Positions 1-9,566 are shown, counted from the first letter of the stretch. The stretch: 64,000 nt of DNA from Galactobacillus timonensis (GCF_900240265.1 NZ_LT964739.1:1182709-1246708); one strand, 5' to 3'. The notes: generated by a model from the letters alone, not told the origin. Numbers and translations: made by a program.

Positions 1-388
1 CCTTTGACTTTTTGACTGCAGCCGGATTAACCTGCGCAAGAATCATTCCGCTGTCCTTGATGTACGTCCCCAAATTCATCCAGTAATGACCCGTCGGCTC
101 CAGCGCAACGATGATGAATTTCATTCCATTCCTTTTTGCCAGATCCTCTGCCCAGGCTTTGAATGCCTCAAAGCCATCTTTAGTGTTGGTAAACTTGAAC
201 GGCTTGCTGGAAAGCTCAATTTTCCGGTTGGTGAACGCTCTTGCATAATGATTCTCGCTGCCTACGTCTACACCGATCACCATCATGTCATCCGTTATGA
301 ATGCGATTTTAGAATTCTGATCCCTAAGTTCTTCCGTACCAACTTTTGTATTTGCGGATTTATTCTGCTTTTCTGTGTTATTCTTCAT
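1..388 (-). CDS. IS110-family transposase, 5' part (runs off window)
   Basis: Reading leftward from ATG at 388, about 129 codons are visible and continue beyond base 1. The N-terminal RuvC-like (DEDD) half of an IS110 transposase is recognisable: GVDVGSENHYARAF holds the first catalytic Asp, and ALEPTGHYW holds the Glu typical of the family. A good ribosome-binding site (GGAGGT, minus strand, 391-398) precedes the ATG. IS110 enzymes move an element through a structured RNA guide or recombinase-like chemistry and usually leave no target duplication. The C-terminal Ser-containing domain lies outside the window, so intactness cannot be judged. The upstream element end should lie somewhere between 389 and about 540. 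Confidence 0.9.
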   Translation of the reverse strand, partial: MKNNTEKQNKSANTKVGTEELRDQNSKIAFITDDMMVIGVDVGSENHYARAFTNRKIELSSKPFKFTNTKDGFEAFKAWAEDLAKRNGMKFIIVALEPTGHYWMNLGTYIKDSGMILAQVNPAAVKKSK

Positions 389-495
389 ATGTACCTCCGT
401 CAATTGTTTCAGCTAACCGTCAGTCAGCAGATTCAATTGTACCCGAGGTACTTTCTTTTTCTTTACTTTACTCAGCCTCCGTGCCTGTGATTGGC

Positions 496-535
496 AGCTT
501 CCTGTCACACTTAAATGTTACAGGAAGCTTTTTTT
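496..535 (+). terminator. Hairpin with T-run upstream of the IS110 gene
   Basis: Perfect 10-bp stem AGCTTCCTGT / ACAGGAAGCT (496-505 and 520-529) followed by seven T. It reads as a rightward intrinsic terminator. It points away from the transposase, so it may insulate the element or mark its left end. Confidence 0.6.
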
Positions 536-973
536 ACGCCCGGGTTTGTTTCCGGGCTTTGGGTGATTCGTGGAAGGCGCCCCGGAGAGGGGCGAAAGAT
601 ATTCGTTGAAGAATACTTCCTTTCGGATCAGAATTCCCGGAATCACGATATCCGTCATTGGACTGCTGCGAAGGGCGTAGCCGCTGAAGGACTGGCTGAT
701 GCTGCAGTCGCCTTCGGGGCCGGTCCATCGGTAGATGAGATCCCTTCTTGCCGGGGAAGAGGTACGGCGGAAGCCTCGGTTGAGATGATCGGATTCTGTA
801 CCCGGCTGATCGATGGCGAGCAATACCTTTTCCTGATTTATGTCCGTCTCCTCTCGATCTTAAGAACTGATAGTAAATGTTTTAACATTCGGGGAGATGC
901 CAGATTCTCTACGTGTCAGAGAAAACTTGGCAGTGCGGCAGGTATTCTTTCGGGGATCTTAAGGAAATGAGGT

Positions 974-1002
974 GTGTCAGTATGGGGCCTGCGTTTTATA
1001 AT
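974..1002 (+). promoter_or_regulatory. Sigma-A-type promoter for the envelope pair
   Basis: -35 GTGTCA (974-979), 17-bp spacer, -10 TATAAT (997-1002). The predicted start, near 1009, leaves a short leader before the ribosome-binding site GGGAG and ATG at 1028. Confidence 0.6.
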
Positions 1003-1027
1003 ATTTAGGACTATTGGGAGACATTGT

Positions 1028-2017
1028 ATGGGGAAAAAGAAAAGAAAGCAGAAGGGCATGCCCCTGTGGCTGCTGATTCTTCTGTGCGCCATTGGCGTTG
1101 TGGGCGCGGGGCTCTATGAGCTGCGGGCTTATTATAAGGAGAAATTCCGCGGTTCGGCGGCAGCCTACAGTCGTCAGCAGATCCGTGGTCTGGAAGAGGG
1201 CAGCACGGAATACAAGATTGCCCGCTGGTTCTATACGGATGAGGAAATCGCCAGTATCCGGGACAATACGGTGACGGTGGATGAGAGTCAGGAAACATCG
1301 ACGCTGGCAAATGATGACGATGGCATTGAGATCGTTCCAGTGTACGGTTCGACGTATGAGGGCTATCTTATGCTCATTAAGAATGCGGAAGATCTTTCGG
1401 TTGCGGTCAACCCGTATCTTTCGACGGGACAGGCGGCGCCGGATCTTGATACGTATGTCAGCATGTACAATGCGGCAGGCGGCACGAATGCGGGCGGCTT
1501 CCAGGATGCGGGCGGTACGGGCAACGGCTCGATTCCGCAGGGCATCGTGATCCATGACGGCAAGCTGGTGTATGGAAACGGTGACACGTATATGGATCTG
1601 ATCGGCATTACGGAGGATCATCATCTGATCTGCACGCAGGCGACGGGAAATGAATTCCTGTCCTGGGGTGTCAAGGAGGCAGTGACCTTCGGACCGACGC
1701 TCATTAACAATTACAAGGTCGCATGGACGGGCGGTACGGACAGTCTCAACATTCTGAATCCGCGTACGGCCATTGCGCAGGCGGGCGATGGAACGTTCAT
1801 GCTGCTGGTGGTCGATGGCAGAGGTCCCAGTTCCTTCGGCGCCAAGTATGAGGATGTGATTGAAATTTTCCAGAAGTATGATGCGGTGATGGCTGCCAAC
1901 CTTGATGGCGGCAACTCGACGGCGATGATCTGGAAGGGCAAGTATGTCAATACGCCGGTATCGATGTACGGTTCGCGCAATCTGCCGACCGTATTCCTTG
2001 TGAAGGGAGACAACTGA
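1028..2017 (+). CDS. Membrane-anchored phosphodiester glycosidase (NAGPA-domain) protein
   Basis: 329 aa. The ATG at 1028 is preferred over one at 974 because GGGAG lies 7 nt upstream and the 974 codon falls inside the promoter. Residues 1-12 are strongly basic, followed by one hydrophobic helix (about 13-28), giving an anchored extracytoplasmic protein. The C-terminal two thirds carry hallmarks of the phosphodiester glycosidase / exopolysaccharide biosynthesis domain (PF09992): TAIAQAGDGTFMLLVVDGRG and NLDGGNSTAMIW. Such domains act on GlcNAc-1-phosphodiester or related cell-surface glycan linkages. The substrate here is unknown. Its stop codon overlaps the next ATG (TGATG), so the two genes are translationally coupled. 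Confidence 0.85.
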   Translation: MGKKKRKQKGMPLWLLILLCAIGVVGAGLYELRAYYKEKFRGSAAAYSRQQIRGLEEGSTEYKIARWFYTDEEIASIRDNTVTVDESQETSTLANDDDGIEIVPVYGSTYEGYLMLIKNAEDLSVAVNPYLSTGQAAPDLDTYVSMYNAAGGTNAGGFQDAGGTGNGSIPQGIVIHDGKLVYGNGDTYMDLIGITEDHHLICTQATGNEFLSWGVKEAVTFGPTLINNYKVAWTGGTDSLNILNPRTAIAQAGDGTFMLLVVDGRGPSSFGAKYEDVIEIFQKYDAVMAANLDGGNSTAMIWKGKYVNTPVSMYGSRNLPTVFLVKGDN

Positions 2018-3096
2018 TGACGAAAGTAAAATATCCGGTTGCGATCGCCATCATTGCGGCGCTGACTGCCGGTACGGCGGTATTTGGTTCGATCCGCGTA
2101 CGTCAGGCGAAGGAAGAATTTGCGGCAGAGGAAAGGAAGCTGCCGGAATCGGCAATTACAAACTATCTTCAGCAGCTGAAGGATCAGGATTATCACGCGG
2201 TGTATGAGGATGCGCAGCAGGTGGATCCCAACTTCAATTCGGAAGCCGACTATACGGCAAAGCTGCAGGAAGTATATGACGGCGTAGATCTCGATGCGCT
2301 GCAGTATACGGGTCTCGACAATTCCGACGGCTCAAAGGACTACAAGCTGTACAGCGACGGAAAGTTCCTGGCAACGCTGCGTCTGAGAAAGAATGCGGAC
2401 GATACGTGGCTGGCGGGAACGATCTTTGTCGGCGACCAGAATTATACGATCGAGGTTCCGACAGGACTTTCGATTCTTGCCAATGGCATTGCCGTTTCGA
2501 AGGATTACTGCAAGCAGACCGGTGTTGCCGCAAGCAACTTCTCCGGTCTTGGTGATCAGAGTCTCGCGCCGCTGGTGGATGTTTATGAGCTGGACAATCT
2601 GCTTGGCGAGCCGACGATTGAAGTCGACGGGGACAGCAGCTATGGCGTATTGAAGGATGTTCTGACCAATAACCTCCTCATTGGCAAAACGAGCAATGAT
2701 GCGGATCTTGCGCAGACGATGATCGATGATATTGTGACCTGTGCGAAGTTTACGGCGCAGGAAGCGACCGTGGCACAGGTTGGTGCAATATCGGTCCGCA
2801 ATTCTGACTGGTGGGACAGAATCTCCACGATGCCCAACACCTGGTTTACGTCACACAGCACTTCGAACTTCTCGAACGAGCAGGCCTTCAACATCATTCA
2901 GCAGAGCGATGATACGATGGTCGGCTATGTCACCTTCGACTACTATGCAAGCAACGGTACGGTGGATCGGACATGGAATGCCGGCTATCAGGTGACGTTC
3001 CTCAAGGAGGGCGGGACCTGGAAGATTGCATGCATGGCTGTTGATGCGGAACTCAATCCGGCACGTACCAGCTACTTTGAAGATCTGAACAGCTGA
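2017..3096 (+). CDS. Hypothetical anchored extracytoplasmic protein
   Basis: 359 aa. Starts inside the stop of the previous gene. An N-terminal helix (about residues 6-25) should be a signal anchor. The rest is acidic and soluble, with no family I can name. The segment with YLQQLKDQDYHAVYEDAQ and the end (GGTWKIACMAVDAELN) resemble NTF2-like/DUF4878-type lipoprotein modules, but this is weak. Coupling to the phosphodiester glycosidase suggests a role in the same envelope or surface-glycan process. A strong terminator follows 21 bp after the stop. Confidence 0.75.
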   Translation: MTKVKYPVAIAIIAALTAGTAVFGSIRVRQAKEEFAAEERKLPESAITNYLQQLKDQDYHAVYEDAQQVDPNFNSEADYTAKLQEVYDGVDLDALQYTGLDNSDGSKDYKLYSDGKFLATLRLRKNADDTWLAGTIFVGDQNYTIEVPTGLSILANGIAVSKDYCKQTGVAASNFSGLGDQSLAPLVDVYELDNLLGEPTIEVDGDSSYGVLKDVLTNNLLIGKTSNDADLAQTMIDDIVTCAKFTAQEATVAQVGAISVRNSDWWDRISTMPNTWFTSHSTSNFSNEQAFNIIQQSDDTMVGYVTFDYYASNGTVDRTWNAGYQVTFLKEGGTWKIACMAVDAELNPARTSYFEDLNS

Positions 3097-3117
3097 CAAT
3101 TGAGAAAAGATCAGGAA

Positions 3118-3154
3118 CTGCCGCGGCCTTTCCGGTCCGCGGCAGTAGTTTTTA
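3118..3154 (+). terminator. Intrinsic terminator of the envelope pair
   Basis: Perfect 9-bp GC stem CTGCCGCGG / CCGCGGCAG with a 10-nt loop, followed by TAGTTTTT. Confidence 0.85.
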
Positions 3155-3166
3155 TAAGGATGATGG

Positions 3167-4351
3167 TTACGGTTCGACGCTGCGTGCTGAGCCGCTGGCA
3201 ATGGCCGCATCAGCGACGGCTTTGGCGACGGCGGGACATACACGCTTATCAAAGAGAGAGGGGATGATGTTTTCTCTGTTCAGTTCATCGTCCCTGATCA
3301 GGGAGGCGATGGCACGGGCGGCGGCAATCTTCATGTCATAGTTGATGTCGCGGGCATGAACGTCAAGGGCGCCGCGGAAGATCCCCGGGAAGACGAGGAC
3401 ATTGTTGATTTGGTTGGGCATGTCGGAGCGGCCGGTGGCCATGATGGTGACGCCTGCTTTGATTGCTTCGTCGTACATGATTTCCGGCGTCGGGTTGGCC
3501 ATGGCGAAGACGATGGGGTCCGGATTCATTTCTCTGATCCACTCTGGTTTCAGGGCGTGGGCGACGGAGACGCCGATAAAGACATCGGCACCTCTAAGTG
3601 CCTCCTGCAGGTGTCCGCTTCTTCCTTCGGGGTTCGTGATTTCAGCGAGGCGTATCTTGTGATCTTTCAGTCCTTCGGGACGCGACTTGTTCAGGATTCC
3701 GTGTTCGTCGCAGGCGATGATGTTTTTTACTCCCAGGTGCATGAGCATTTCGATGATGGCGGTACCGGCGGCACCGGGACCGTTGAGGACGACATGGATG
3801 TCTTCCATCTTCTTGTGCACGATCTTAAGGGCATTGATCAATGCGGCTGAGACGGCGATCGCCGTTCCGTGCTGATCGTCGTGGAAGACGGGGATGTCCA
3901 GCTCCTTTTCCAGGCGCTGTTCGATTTCGAAGCACCGGGGACTGGAAATGTCCTCCAGGTTGATCGCTCCGAAGGTCGGGGCAAGATATTTGACGGTCTT
4001 GATGATTTCTTCGGTATCGGTCGTATCGAGGCAGATCGGGAAGGCATCAACATTGCCGAACTGCTTGAAGAGGATGGCCTTTCCTTCCATGACCGGCATG
4101 GCGGCTTGTGGACCGATATTGCCAAGACCAAGCACGGCTGTACCATCGGAGACGACGGCTACCAGATTTCCCTTGGCGGTATATTTATATACGTCTTCGG
4201 GAGAGGCGTGAATGGCCAGACACGGGGCGGCGACACCGGGCGTATAGGCGGTGGAAAGTTCGTCGCGGTTGGTGACGGGGACCTTGGATACGATGGCAAC
4301 CTTGCCATGGTGCCGGGCGTGCATTTCAAGTGATTTTTCGCTGTAGTCCAT
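3167..4351 (-). CDS. NAD(P)-dependent malic enzyme
   Basis: 394 aa. Oxidative decarboxylation of malate to pyruvate and CO2. The sequence has the malic N-terminal domain (AYTPGVAAPC, DGTAVLGLGNIGP, INLEDISSPRCFEIE, HDDQHGTA) and the NAD-binding domain (NGPGAAGTA, followed by FAMANPTPEI). The ATG at 4351 (MDYSEKS) has AGAGG 9 nt upstream; an ATG eight codons earlier has no ribosome-binding site. It is divergent from fumarase across 78 bp, so fumarate, malate and pyruvate interconversion is encoded in one place. Cofactor preference cannot be read from sequence alone. Confidence 0.93.
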   Translation of the reverse strand: MDYSEKSLEMHARHHGKVAIVSKVPVTNRDELSTAYTPGVAAPCLAIHASPEDVYKYTAKGNLVAVVSDGTAVLGLGNIGPQAAMPVMEGKAILFKQFGNVDAFPICLDTTDTEEIIKTVKYLAPTFGAINLEDISSPRCFEIEQRLEKELDIPVFHDDQHGTAIAVSAALINALKIVHKKMEDIHVVLNGPGAAGTAIIEMLMHLGVKNIIACDEHGILNKSRPEGLKDHKIRLAEITNPEGRSGHLQEALRGADVFIGVSVAHALKPEWIREMNPDPIVFAMANPTPEIMYDEAIKAGVTIMATGRSDMPNQINNVLVFPGIFRGALDVHARDINYDMKIAAARAIASLIRDDELNRENIIPSLFDKRVCPAVAKAVADAAIASGSARSVEP

Positions 4352-4429
4352 AGTTGTTTTCCTCTTGTTTTCCATCTCAGTTTAGCAGTTCGGCAGGAAA
4401 CTGGTACGATTGCTGTAGGAGGAAGAAGG

Positions 4430-5839
4430 ATGCGGGACGATGAATACCGGATCGAGCGCGATTCGCTGGGAGAAGTGAAGGTGCCGGCCGACTGTCTCTG
4501 GGGTGCGCAGACGGAGCGGTCGCGACAGAATTTCCCGATCGGCGTGGGACATGAACAGATGCCGCAGGAGATCATTCATGCCTTCGGATATCTCAAAAAG
4601 GCATGTGCGTTGGCAAACGGCGATCTTTCGCCTAAGATGACGAAAGAGAAGATGGATGCCATTGTCGAGGCATCGGAAGAGATCCTGTCCGGCATGCTGG
4701 ATGATCAGTTTCCGCTCGTCGTGTTTCAGACGGGCAGCGGTACGCAAACCAACATGAACGTCAATGAGGTCATTGCCCATGTCGCAAACGCCAGGGCGCA
4801 TCGTTCCCTGTTACATCCCAATGATGATGTAAACCTGTCGCAGTCAAGCAATGACACCTTTCCAAGTGCGATGCACATAGCGATCGTGCTGGAAGTGGAA
4901 CGCAGTCTTCTGCCGGCGATGGATGAAGTGATCCGCGTTCTGAAGGAGAAGGAAGCAGAAAACGCCGGCATCATGAAGTCGGGGCGGACACATCTGATGG
5001 ATGCGGTGCCGGTCGCCTTTTCGCAGGAAATATCAGGCTGGCGGGCGGCGCTGGAAGAGGATCGGGCCATGCTCGTAGAGACGCTGGATCATGTGCGGCA
5101 GCTGCCTGTCGGCGGGACGGCGGTCGGTACGGGTCTCAATGCGCCAGAGGGCTTTGACAAAGCGGTCTGCCGCTATATCAGCACCTTCACGGGGACGAGG
5201 TTCATTCCGGCTGAAAACAAGTTTCGGGCCTTAACGATGCTGGATGATGTTGTTGCGGTGCACGGTGTAATCAAGGCGAGTGCCATGGATATGATGAAGA
5301 TGGCCAATGATGTGCGCTGGATGGCAAGTGGTCCGCGCAACGGGCTTAGGGAGATCCGGATCGCGGCCAATGAGCCTGGCTCTTCGATCATGCCGGGAAA
5401 GGTCAATCCGACGCAGTGTGAGCAGGTGACGATGGTTGCGGTGCAGATTCTCGGCAATGATGCGGCCGTATCCTTTGCGTCAAGTCAGGGAAACTTTGAG
5501 CTGAATACCTATCTTCCTGTGAGTGCCTATAATGTGCTGCAGTCGATTCGTCTTCTGGCAGATTCGATGCGCACCTTCGCTGCACGGTGTCTTGCAGGAA
5601 TGGAAGCGCGGAAAGAGACGATGGAAAACAATCTGCGGCGCAGTCTGATGCTCAGTACGCTGCTGTCACCGGTCATCGGCTATGCCAGGGCCGCCGAGGC
5701 TGCACAGAAAGCCGACAGGGAGAACTGTACGCTGAAAGAAGCGTGTCTATCGCTCGGGTATCTCGACGGGGAAACCTTCGATGCCCTGTTTGCGCCGTTT
5801 TTGAAGCCGGAAAATGAATCGCCGGAAGGCGAAAAGTGA
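4430..5839 (+). CDS. fumC: Fumarate hydratase class II
   Basis: 469 aa, full length for class II fumarase. Interconverts fumarate and malate without an iron-sulfur cluster. Seen: SGRTHLMDAVPV (active-site His region), the superfamily signature GSSIMPGKVNPTQCEQ, and QTGSGTQTNMNVNEV, which separates fumarases from aspartases together with the SSNDTFPSAMH segment. AGGAGG lies 7 nt before the ATG. A weak extended -10 (TGGTACGAT, 4401-4409) lies in the gap shared with the divergent malic enzyme gene. Confidence 0.93.
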   Translation: MRDDEYRIERDSLGEVKVPADCLWGAQTERSRQNFPIGVGHEQMPQEIIHAFGYLKKACALANGDLSPKMTKEKMDAIVEASEEILSGMLDDQFPLVVFQTGSGTQTNMNVNEVIAHVANARAHRSLLHPNDDVNLSQSSNDTFPSAMHIAIVLEVERSLLPAMDEVIRVLKEKEAENAGIMKSGRTHLMDAVPVAFSQEISGWRAALEEDRAMLVETLDHVRQLPVGGTAVGTGLNAPEGFDKAVCRYISTFTGTRFIPAENKFRALTMLDDVVAVHGVIKASAMDMMKMANDVRWMASGPRNGLREIRIAANEPGSSIMPGKVNPTQCEQVTMVAVQILGNDAAVSFASSQGNFELNTYLPVSAYNVLQSIRLLADSMRTFAARCLAGMEARKETMENNLRRSLMLSTLLSPVIGYARAAEAAQKADRENCTLKEACLSLGYLDGETFDALFAPFLKPENESPEGEK

Positions 5840-5891
5840 GCCGTTGGCCTTGTGCTACAATGGGCTCTTGGAAAAAGGAGTTTGAAGATAA

Positions 5892-8489
5892 ATGATAAAA
5901 CAGCCGGTCAGAACAAATGTTTCTGATCTGATTAAGACAACGATGGGATCGCAGTTTGTGATCCCGGTGTATCAACGAAGCTATACGTGGCGGCCGGAGG
6001 CGGAGACGGCACGTCTGATGGGAGATATTCAGGATCTTCTTAAGGATCGCAGTGCGACCCATTTTCTCGGCATCATCATTTCGATGGAGACGGATGTGTC
6101 GGCGATGTTCAAGGAGATCCAGATCGTGGACGGTCAGCAGCGTCTGACGACGTCGTTCATCTTTCTTCTGGCGCTGAAGCGGGTGGCTCTGGAACACAAT
6201 AATGAAAATATTGCGGGAATGATCGATGATTACTACCTCTATAATCGTCACAGTTCCCAGGAGGCATTACTGCGGCTGAAGCCTGCCGTCGGCAATGATG
6301 ATACGTTTGCGCATCTCTATTACGGTTCCTACAAGGATCTGGATCATAACCAGAAGGAGACGCCGGTCTATCGCAACTTTGATTATATTTACCGGCGGGT
6401 TGAGGAGTTTTCGAAGTCATGGTCGCTGGCGGAAATCCTCGATACGCTGGGACGGCTCGATGTTCTGTCATTTCCGCTGAGCGAGGATGATAATGCGCAG
6501 CAGATCTTTGAGTCGATCAATTCGACGGGTGCTCCGCTGACGTCTTCGGATCTGATCCGCAATTACATTCTGATGAATGATTCGAGCGGCGTTCAGGAGC
6601 GCAACTACGAGCTGTACTGGCAGCCGCTGGAAAAGAGAATTCCGGATCCGGCGCGGCTGGAAGAGTTTTTCCGTTTCTATCTTGCAGAGAAGATGTATTC
6701 GCTGCCTGCGCGGCGTGATACATATGCGGCATTTAAGAGCTGGTGGAATCTCTCGGAAGCCTCGAAAGAAGATAAGCTGCGTGACATTGCGGCAAACTGC
6801 CGCTACTATGATGCGATTTACCATGGGCCCTGTGAGGATGGGGACGTGGAGATGGCGCTCTCAGATTTCCGCTATACGGACAGTCGGACGCCGGCACCGT
6901 TCCTTCTTGGGATGTTTGATCTGAAGGAAAAGGGAACGATTTCGGGCAAGGATCTGGCGAAGGTGATCCGTCTGGTCGATACCTATTTGACACGGCGTGC
7001 ACTGCTGGGGCTGGATACGTCGATGATGGGGCGGTATTTTCCGCAGCTGCTGCAGTCGGTGCTGCGTACATTCCAGCCGGGAAATAACAGTATCTATGAG
7101 GTGACGAAGCTGTGTCTTGTGAACTATAACCGGGGCAGGGCTCTGGCGATGCCGACGGATAAGCAGATTCGTTCGGCTTTGAAAGAAACCAATGCCTATA
7201 GTCTTCTCTGCATTCGTCCGGTATTGGAGAGGATTGAGCACTATGGTGCGACGGCAAAGGTGGATACGTCGGATCTGAATATTGAGCACATTATGCCGCA
7301 GCATCCCAATGCGTGGTGGAAGAAAAATTCCGGCGCAAAGGATGAGGATGAATATTCGTTCTATGCGAATCTGATCGGGAATCTGACGCTGTGTGCGCAA
7401 TATGATAATACGCGGATCGGCAATGAGGATTTTGACTATAAGAAGAAGGTTCTTTCCAGGACGCTTCATATTCGTATGAATTCCGGGATTCTGAACTCAC
7501 CTTCCTGGGGAATCAAAGAGATCCGCCAGCGCTGCGAGACGATGGCGAATGAGATCATTGCCATTTATCCGTATGAAAGTGCCCGTGAACAGGCGAAACC
7601 GAAACGGCAGACAAATCCAGTAATTCTGCTGAATACGCCTTCCGTGAATGCAAGGGCGATGGATCGGGGGACGCAGGGCGTTGAGGTGTTGTCCGGGTCT
7701 TCGATGCGGCCGTATGGTCAAAAGGAGATGCGCTCGATGCAGGGCATATATCGTTCCCTGATGGAGAAGGGCGTCATCTATGAGGATGAAAACGGTACGG
7801 TTCAGTTTGCGCGCAGCTGGCGTTTTACGGACCGGAATCAGGCGGCGCAGTTTCTGATGCACCGGGGTGGAGATAATACGGACGCATGGACGTATGAGGA
7901 TGGTTCGCCTCTAAAAGAAACCCAGGCGGCGAAAGCAGGAAAAGAAATCAGGGAGCCAAAGGGAGATCCTACGGTAGTGAAGCAGAAGAATACGGGGGGC
8001 AAAGCTGTGTCTTCGTCGCAGGCTGCCGAGAATTCAAAGTCGAGGAAGCCGCATCAGGAAGCCTCTGTGACGAAAGGTCATAAATCATCACATTCGCATC
8101 CGGCCAGTGAGAAAAAAACGATGTCTGATCCGGCCCCTCAGCAGAAGAAGAAAGAAAATCCGGGGCGGAACGATCATGCGAAGAAAGCCTCTTCGCATCG
8201 TCCTCCATTGAAAAAGACGCATCCGGAACAAAATAAATCTGTGCCGAAGACAACGCAGCCGCTGCCCCAGGCGTCAGAGAAAAAAATGAGCGAGCCGCGG
8301 CGCCATAGTGGGAACGGTTCTTCTCACAGTTCGCGACGGCCGAAGACGATGGCTGAAAAGATGGGGATGAAGCCGCAGGTTGACTCGAAGGAGATAAAAA
8401 AAGAGGAAGAGACGGTCCGCAAGAGCGGCGGTGCGTCCTTCCTGTTACAGCTGCTGGGGCGGAAGAAGAATCATTCTTCCAATTCGTAA
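5892..8489 (+). CDS. DUF262/DUF1524/DUF4357 protein (GmrSD-like) with long basic tail
   Basis: 865 aa. N-terminal DUF262 ParB-like domain with IPVYQRSYTW (24-33) and the nucleotide-binding DGQQR motif (80-84). DUF1524 His-Me-finger nuclease domain around residue 460, with IEHIMPQHPNAWW. A DUF4357-like module follows (about 575-675; VEVLSGSSMRP, QFLMHRGGDNTDAW). The last 185 residues are low-complexity, rich in Lys, Ser, His and Pro. The GmrSD family cuts modified phage DNA (type IV restriction), with nucleotide hydrolysis in DUF262 and cleavage in DUF1524, so a defence role is likely but inferred. It stands alone, with AAGGAG before the ATG, and its 3' end overlaps mutY by 19 bp in convergent orientation. 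Confidence 0.85.
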   Translation: MIKQPVRTNVSDLIKTTMGSQFVIPVYQRSYTWRPEAETARLMGDIQDLLKDRSATHFLGIIISMETDVSAMFKEIQIVDGQQRLTTSFIFLLALKRVALEHNNENIAGMIDDYYLYNRHSSQEALLRLKPAVGNDDTFAHLYYGSYKDLDHNQKETPVYRNFDYIYRRVEEFSKSWSLAEILDTLGRLDVLSFPLSEDDNAQQIFESINSTGAPLTSSDLIRNYILMNDSSGVQERNYELYWQPLEKRIPDPARLEEFFRFYLAEKMYSLPARRDTYAAFKSWWNLSEASKEDKLRDIAANCRYYDAIYHGPCEDGDVEMALSDFRYTDSRTPAPFLLGMFDLKEKGTISGKDLAKVIRLVDTYLTRRALLGLDTSMMGRYFPQLLQSVLRTFQPGNNSIYEVTKLCLVNYNRGRALAMPTDKQIRSALKETNAYSLLCIRPVLERIEHYGATAKVDTSDLNIEHIMPQHPNAWWKKNSGAKDEDEYSFYANLIGNLTLCAQYDNTRIGNEDFDYKKKVLSRTLHIRMNSGILNSPSWGIKEIRQRCETMANEIIAIYPYESAREQAKPKRQTNPVILLNTPSVNARAMDRGTQGVEVLSGSSMRPYGQKEMRSMQGIYRSLMEKGVIYEDENGTVQFARSWRFTDRNQAAQFLMHRGGDNTDAWTYEDGSPLKETQAAKAGKEIREPKGDPTVVKQKNTGGKAVSSSQAAENSKSRKPHQEASVTKGHKSSHSHPASEKKTMSDPAPQQKKKENPGRNDHAKKASSHRPPLKKTHPEQNKSVPKTTQPLPQASEKKMSEPRRHSGNGSSHSSRRPKTMAEKMGMKPQVDSKEIKKEEETVRKSGGASFLLQLLGRKKNHSSNS

Positions 8490-9553
8490 TAGTGGATATA
8501 TGCTTTGAAGGCACTGGGAACTGCGTATTTCTGCAGTTCCTTTTTTGTGAGAAAGAGGAGGTCGTTTTCCGCCTCAAGATCGGCCGCCCGCAGCTCATAT
8601 GCGTGCATATGCCATTCGACGTGGGAAAAGATGTGAACGGCATCGGGGAGGGGGCGGACATGGAGAATCTGGACCTGGAAGCGGCGTTCGGCTTCATGGA
8701 CAGCTTCCTGCTCGCTCAGCCACTGGTCGATGCCGGGAAATTCATAGAGGCCGGCAAGCAGACCGTGATCCGGTCGTTTTTGGAGAAGGAAGGTATCTGC
8801 GCAGCGGATGATCAGCAGGGTGCGGTTTACGATCTTTCTTTGTTTCAGTGCGCTGCGGAAAGGGATTGTATCCGTCTGGTTGTGAAGATGTGCGAGGCAT
8901 GTTTTCTGGAAGGGGCAGTGATCGCAATGGGGTGGCTCGTTGGGGCCGCAGATGGTTGCGCCCAGCTCCATCAGTGCCTGATTGAAGTGGGAGACGAAGC
9001 GGGGGTGGGCATCCATTCCCTCTGCGATACAGGCATCAAGGGTTTCCTGAAGGATGGCTGTAATCTGTTTTTTGACGGTATCTTTGCGGATATCGTCGGT
9101 GATGGCAAGGCGTCGTGTCATGACGCGTAATACATTTCCATCGACGGCAGGTACAGGGATGCCATATGCCTGGGATGCGATGGCACCAGCGGTATAGGGA
9201 CCGATGCCGGGCAGCGTTACGAGGATTCTGGGGTCGGATGGAAGTTTACCGGCATAGTCTTTCTGCAGGAGGATGGCGCATTTTTTAAGGCTGCGGGCAC
9301 GGCTGTAGTAGCCCATGCCTTCCCATAGTTTCATGAGTTGATCGTCATCGGCTGCGGCAAGGGAAGCAATGTCGGGCAGCTGCTTTTTGAAGGCGATAAA
9401 GCGGTCGCGGACAGCTTCGACCCTGGTTTGCTGGAGCATAATTTCGCTGATCCATGTGTCATAGGGATTGTTGGTATCGCGCCATGGCAATTTGCGGTGG
9501 TGTTGTTCGAACCATTGGACAAGTGCATCAGTTTCTTCTTTGTTTAGTCTCAT
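8471..9553 (-). CDS. mutY: A/G-specific adenine DNA glycosylase
   Basis: 360 aa. Removes adenine mispaired with 8-oxoguanine. Seen: catalytic Glu in EIMLQQTRVEAV, helix-hairpin-helix VTLPGIGPYTAGA, catalytic Asp in VDGNVLRV, the 4Fe-4S cysteines in CGPNEPPHCDHCPFQKTC, and a C-terminal Nudix-like substrate-checking domain. The start at 9553 (MRLNKEE) fits the short N-terminus of MutY homologues. It has no ribosome-binding site, but a TAAAAT box (9561-9566) lies 7 nt upstream, suggesting a leaderless mRNA. An alternative start is ATG at 9562. It cannot start further upstream because the tRNA gene is there. Confidence 0.93.
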   Translation of the reverse strand: MRLNKEETDALVQWFEQHHRKLPWRDTNNPYDTWISEIMLQQTRVEAVRDRFIAFKKQLPDIASLAAADDDQLMKLWEGMGYYSRARSLKKCAILLQKDYAGKLPSDPRILVTLPGIGPYTAGAIASQAYGIPVPAVDGNVLRVMTRRLAITDDIRKDTVKKQITAILQETLDACIAEGMDAHPRFVSHFNQALMELGATICGPNEPPHCDHCPFQKTCLAHLHNQTDTIPFRSALKQRKIVNRTLLIIRCADTFLLQKRPDHGLLAGLYEFPGIDQWLSEQEAVHEAERRFQVQILHVRPLPDAVHIFSHVEWHMHAYELRAADLEAENDLLFLTKKELQKYAVPSAFKAYIHYYELEE

Positions 9554-9560
9554 GTGTCTC

Positions 9561-9566
9561 ATTTTA
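9561..9566 (-). promoter_or_regulatory. -10 box 7 nt before mutY ATG
   Basis: TAAAAT on the minus strand, then GAGACAC, then ATG. Initiation about 7 nt downstream would place the mRNA 5' end at the start codon. Confidence 0.4.

Larger units (their letters stand above)
389..1027. other. Region without a convincing gene
   Basis: Apart from the hairpin at 496-535 and the promoter at 974-1002, no gene can be supported. A 101-codon leftward frame (823 to 518, TTG start with AGGAAAAGG upstream) has host-like codon choice in its first 80 codons, but it runs through the hairpin and matches no family I recognise. It could be the remnant of a gene interrupted by the insertion sequence. Confidence 0.4.

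Noticed and set aside
518..970. Overlapping reading frames of 60-150 codons on both strands between the IS110 gene and the envelope pair
   Set aside because: They run through a clear terminator hairpin and the downstream promoter, and none resembles a known family.
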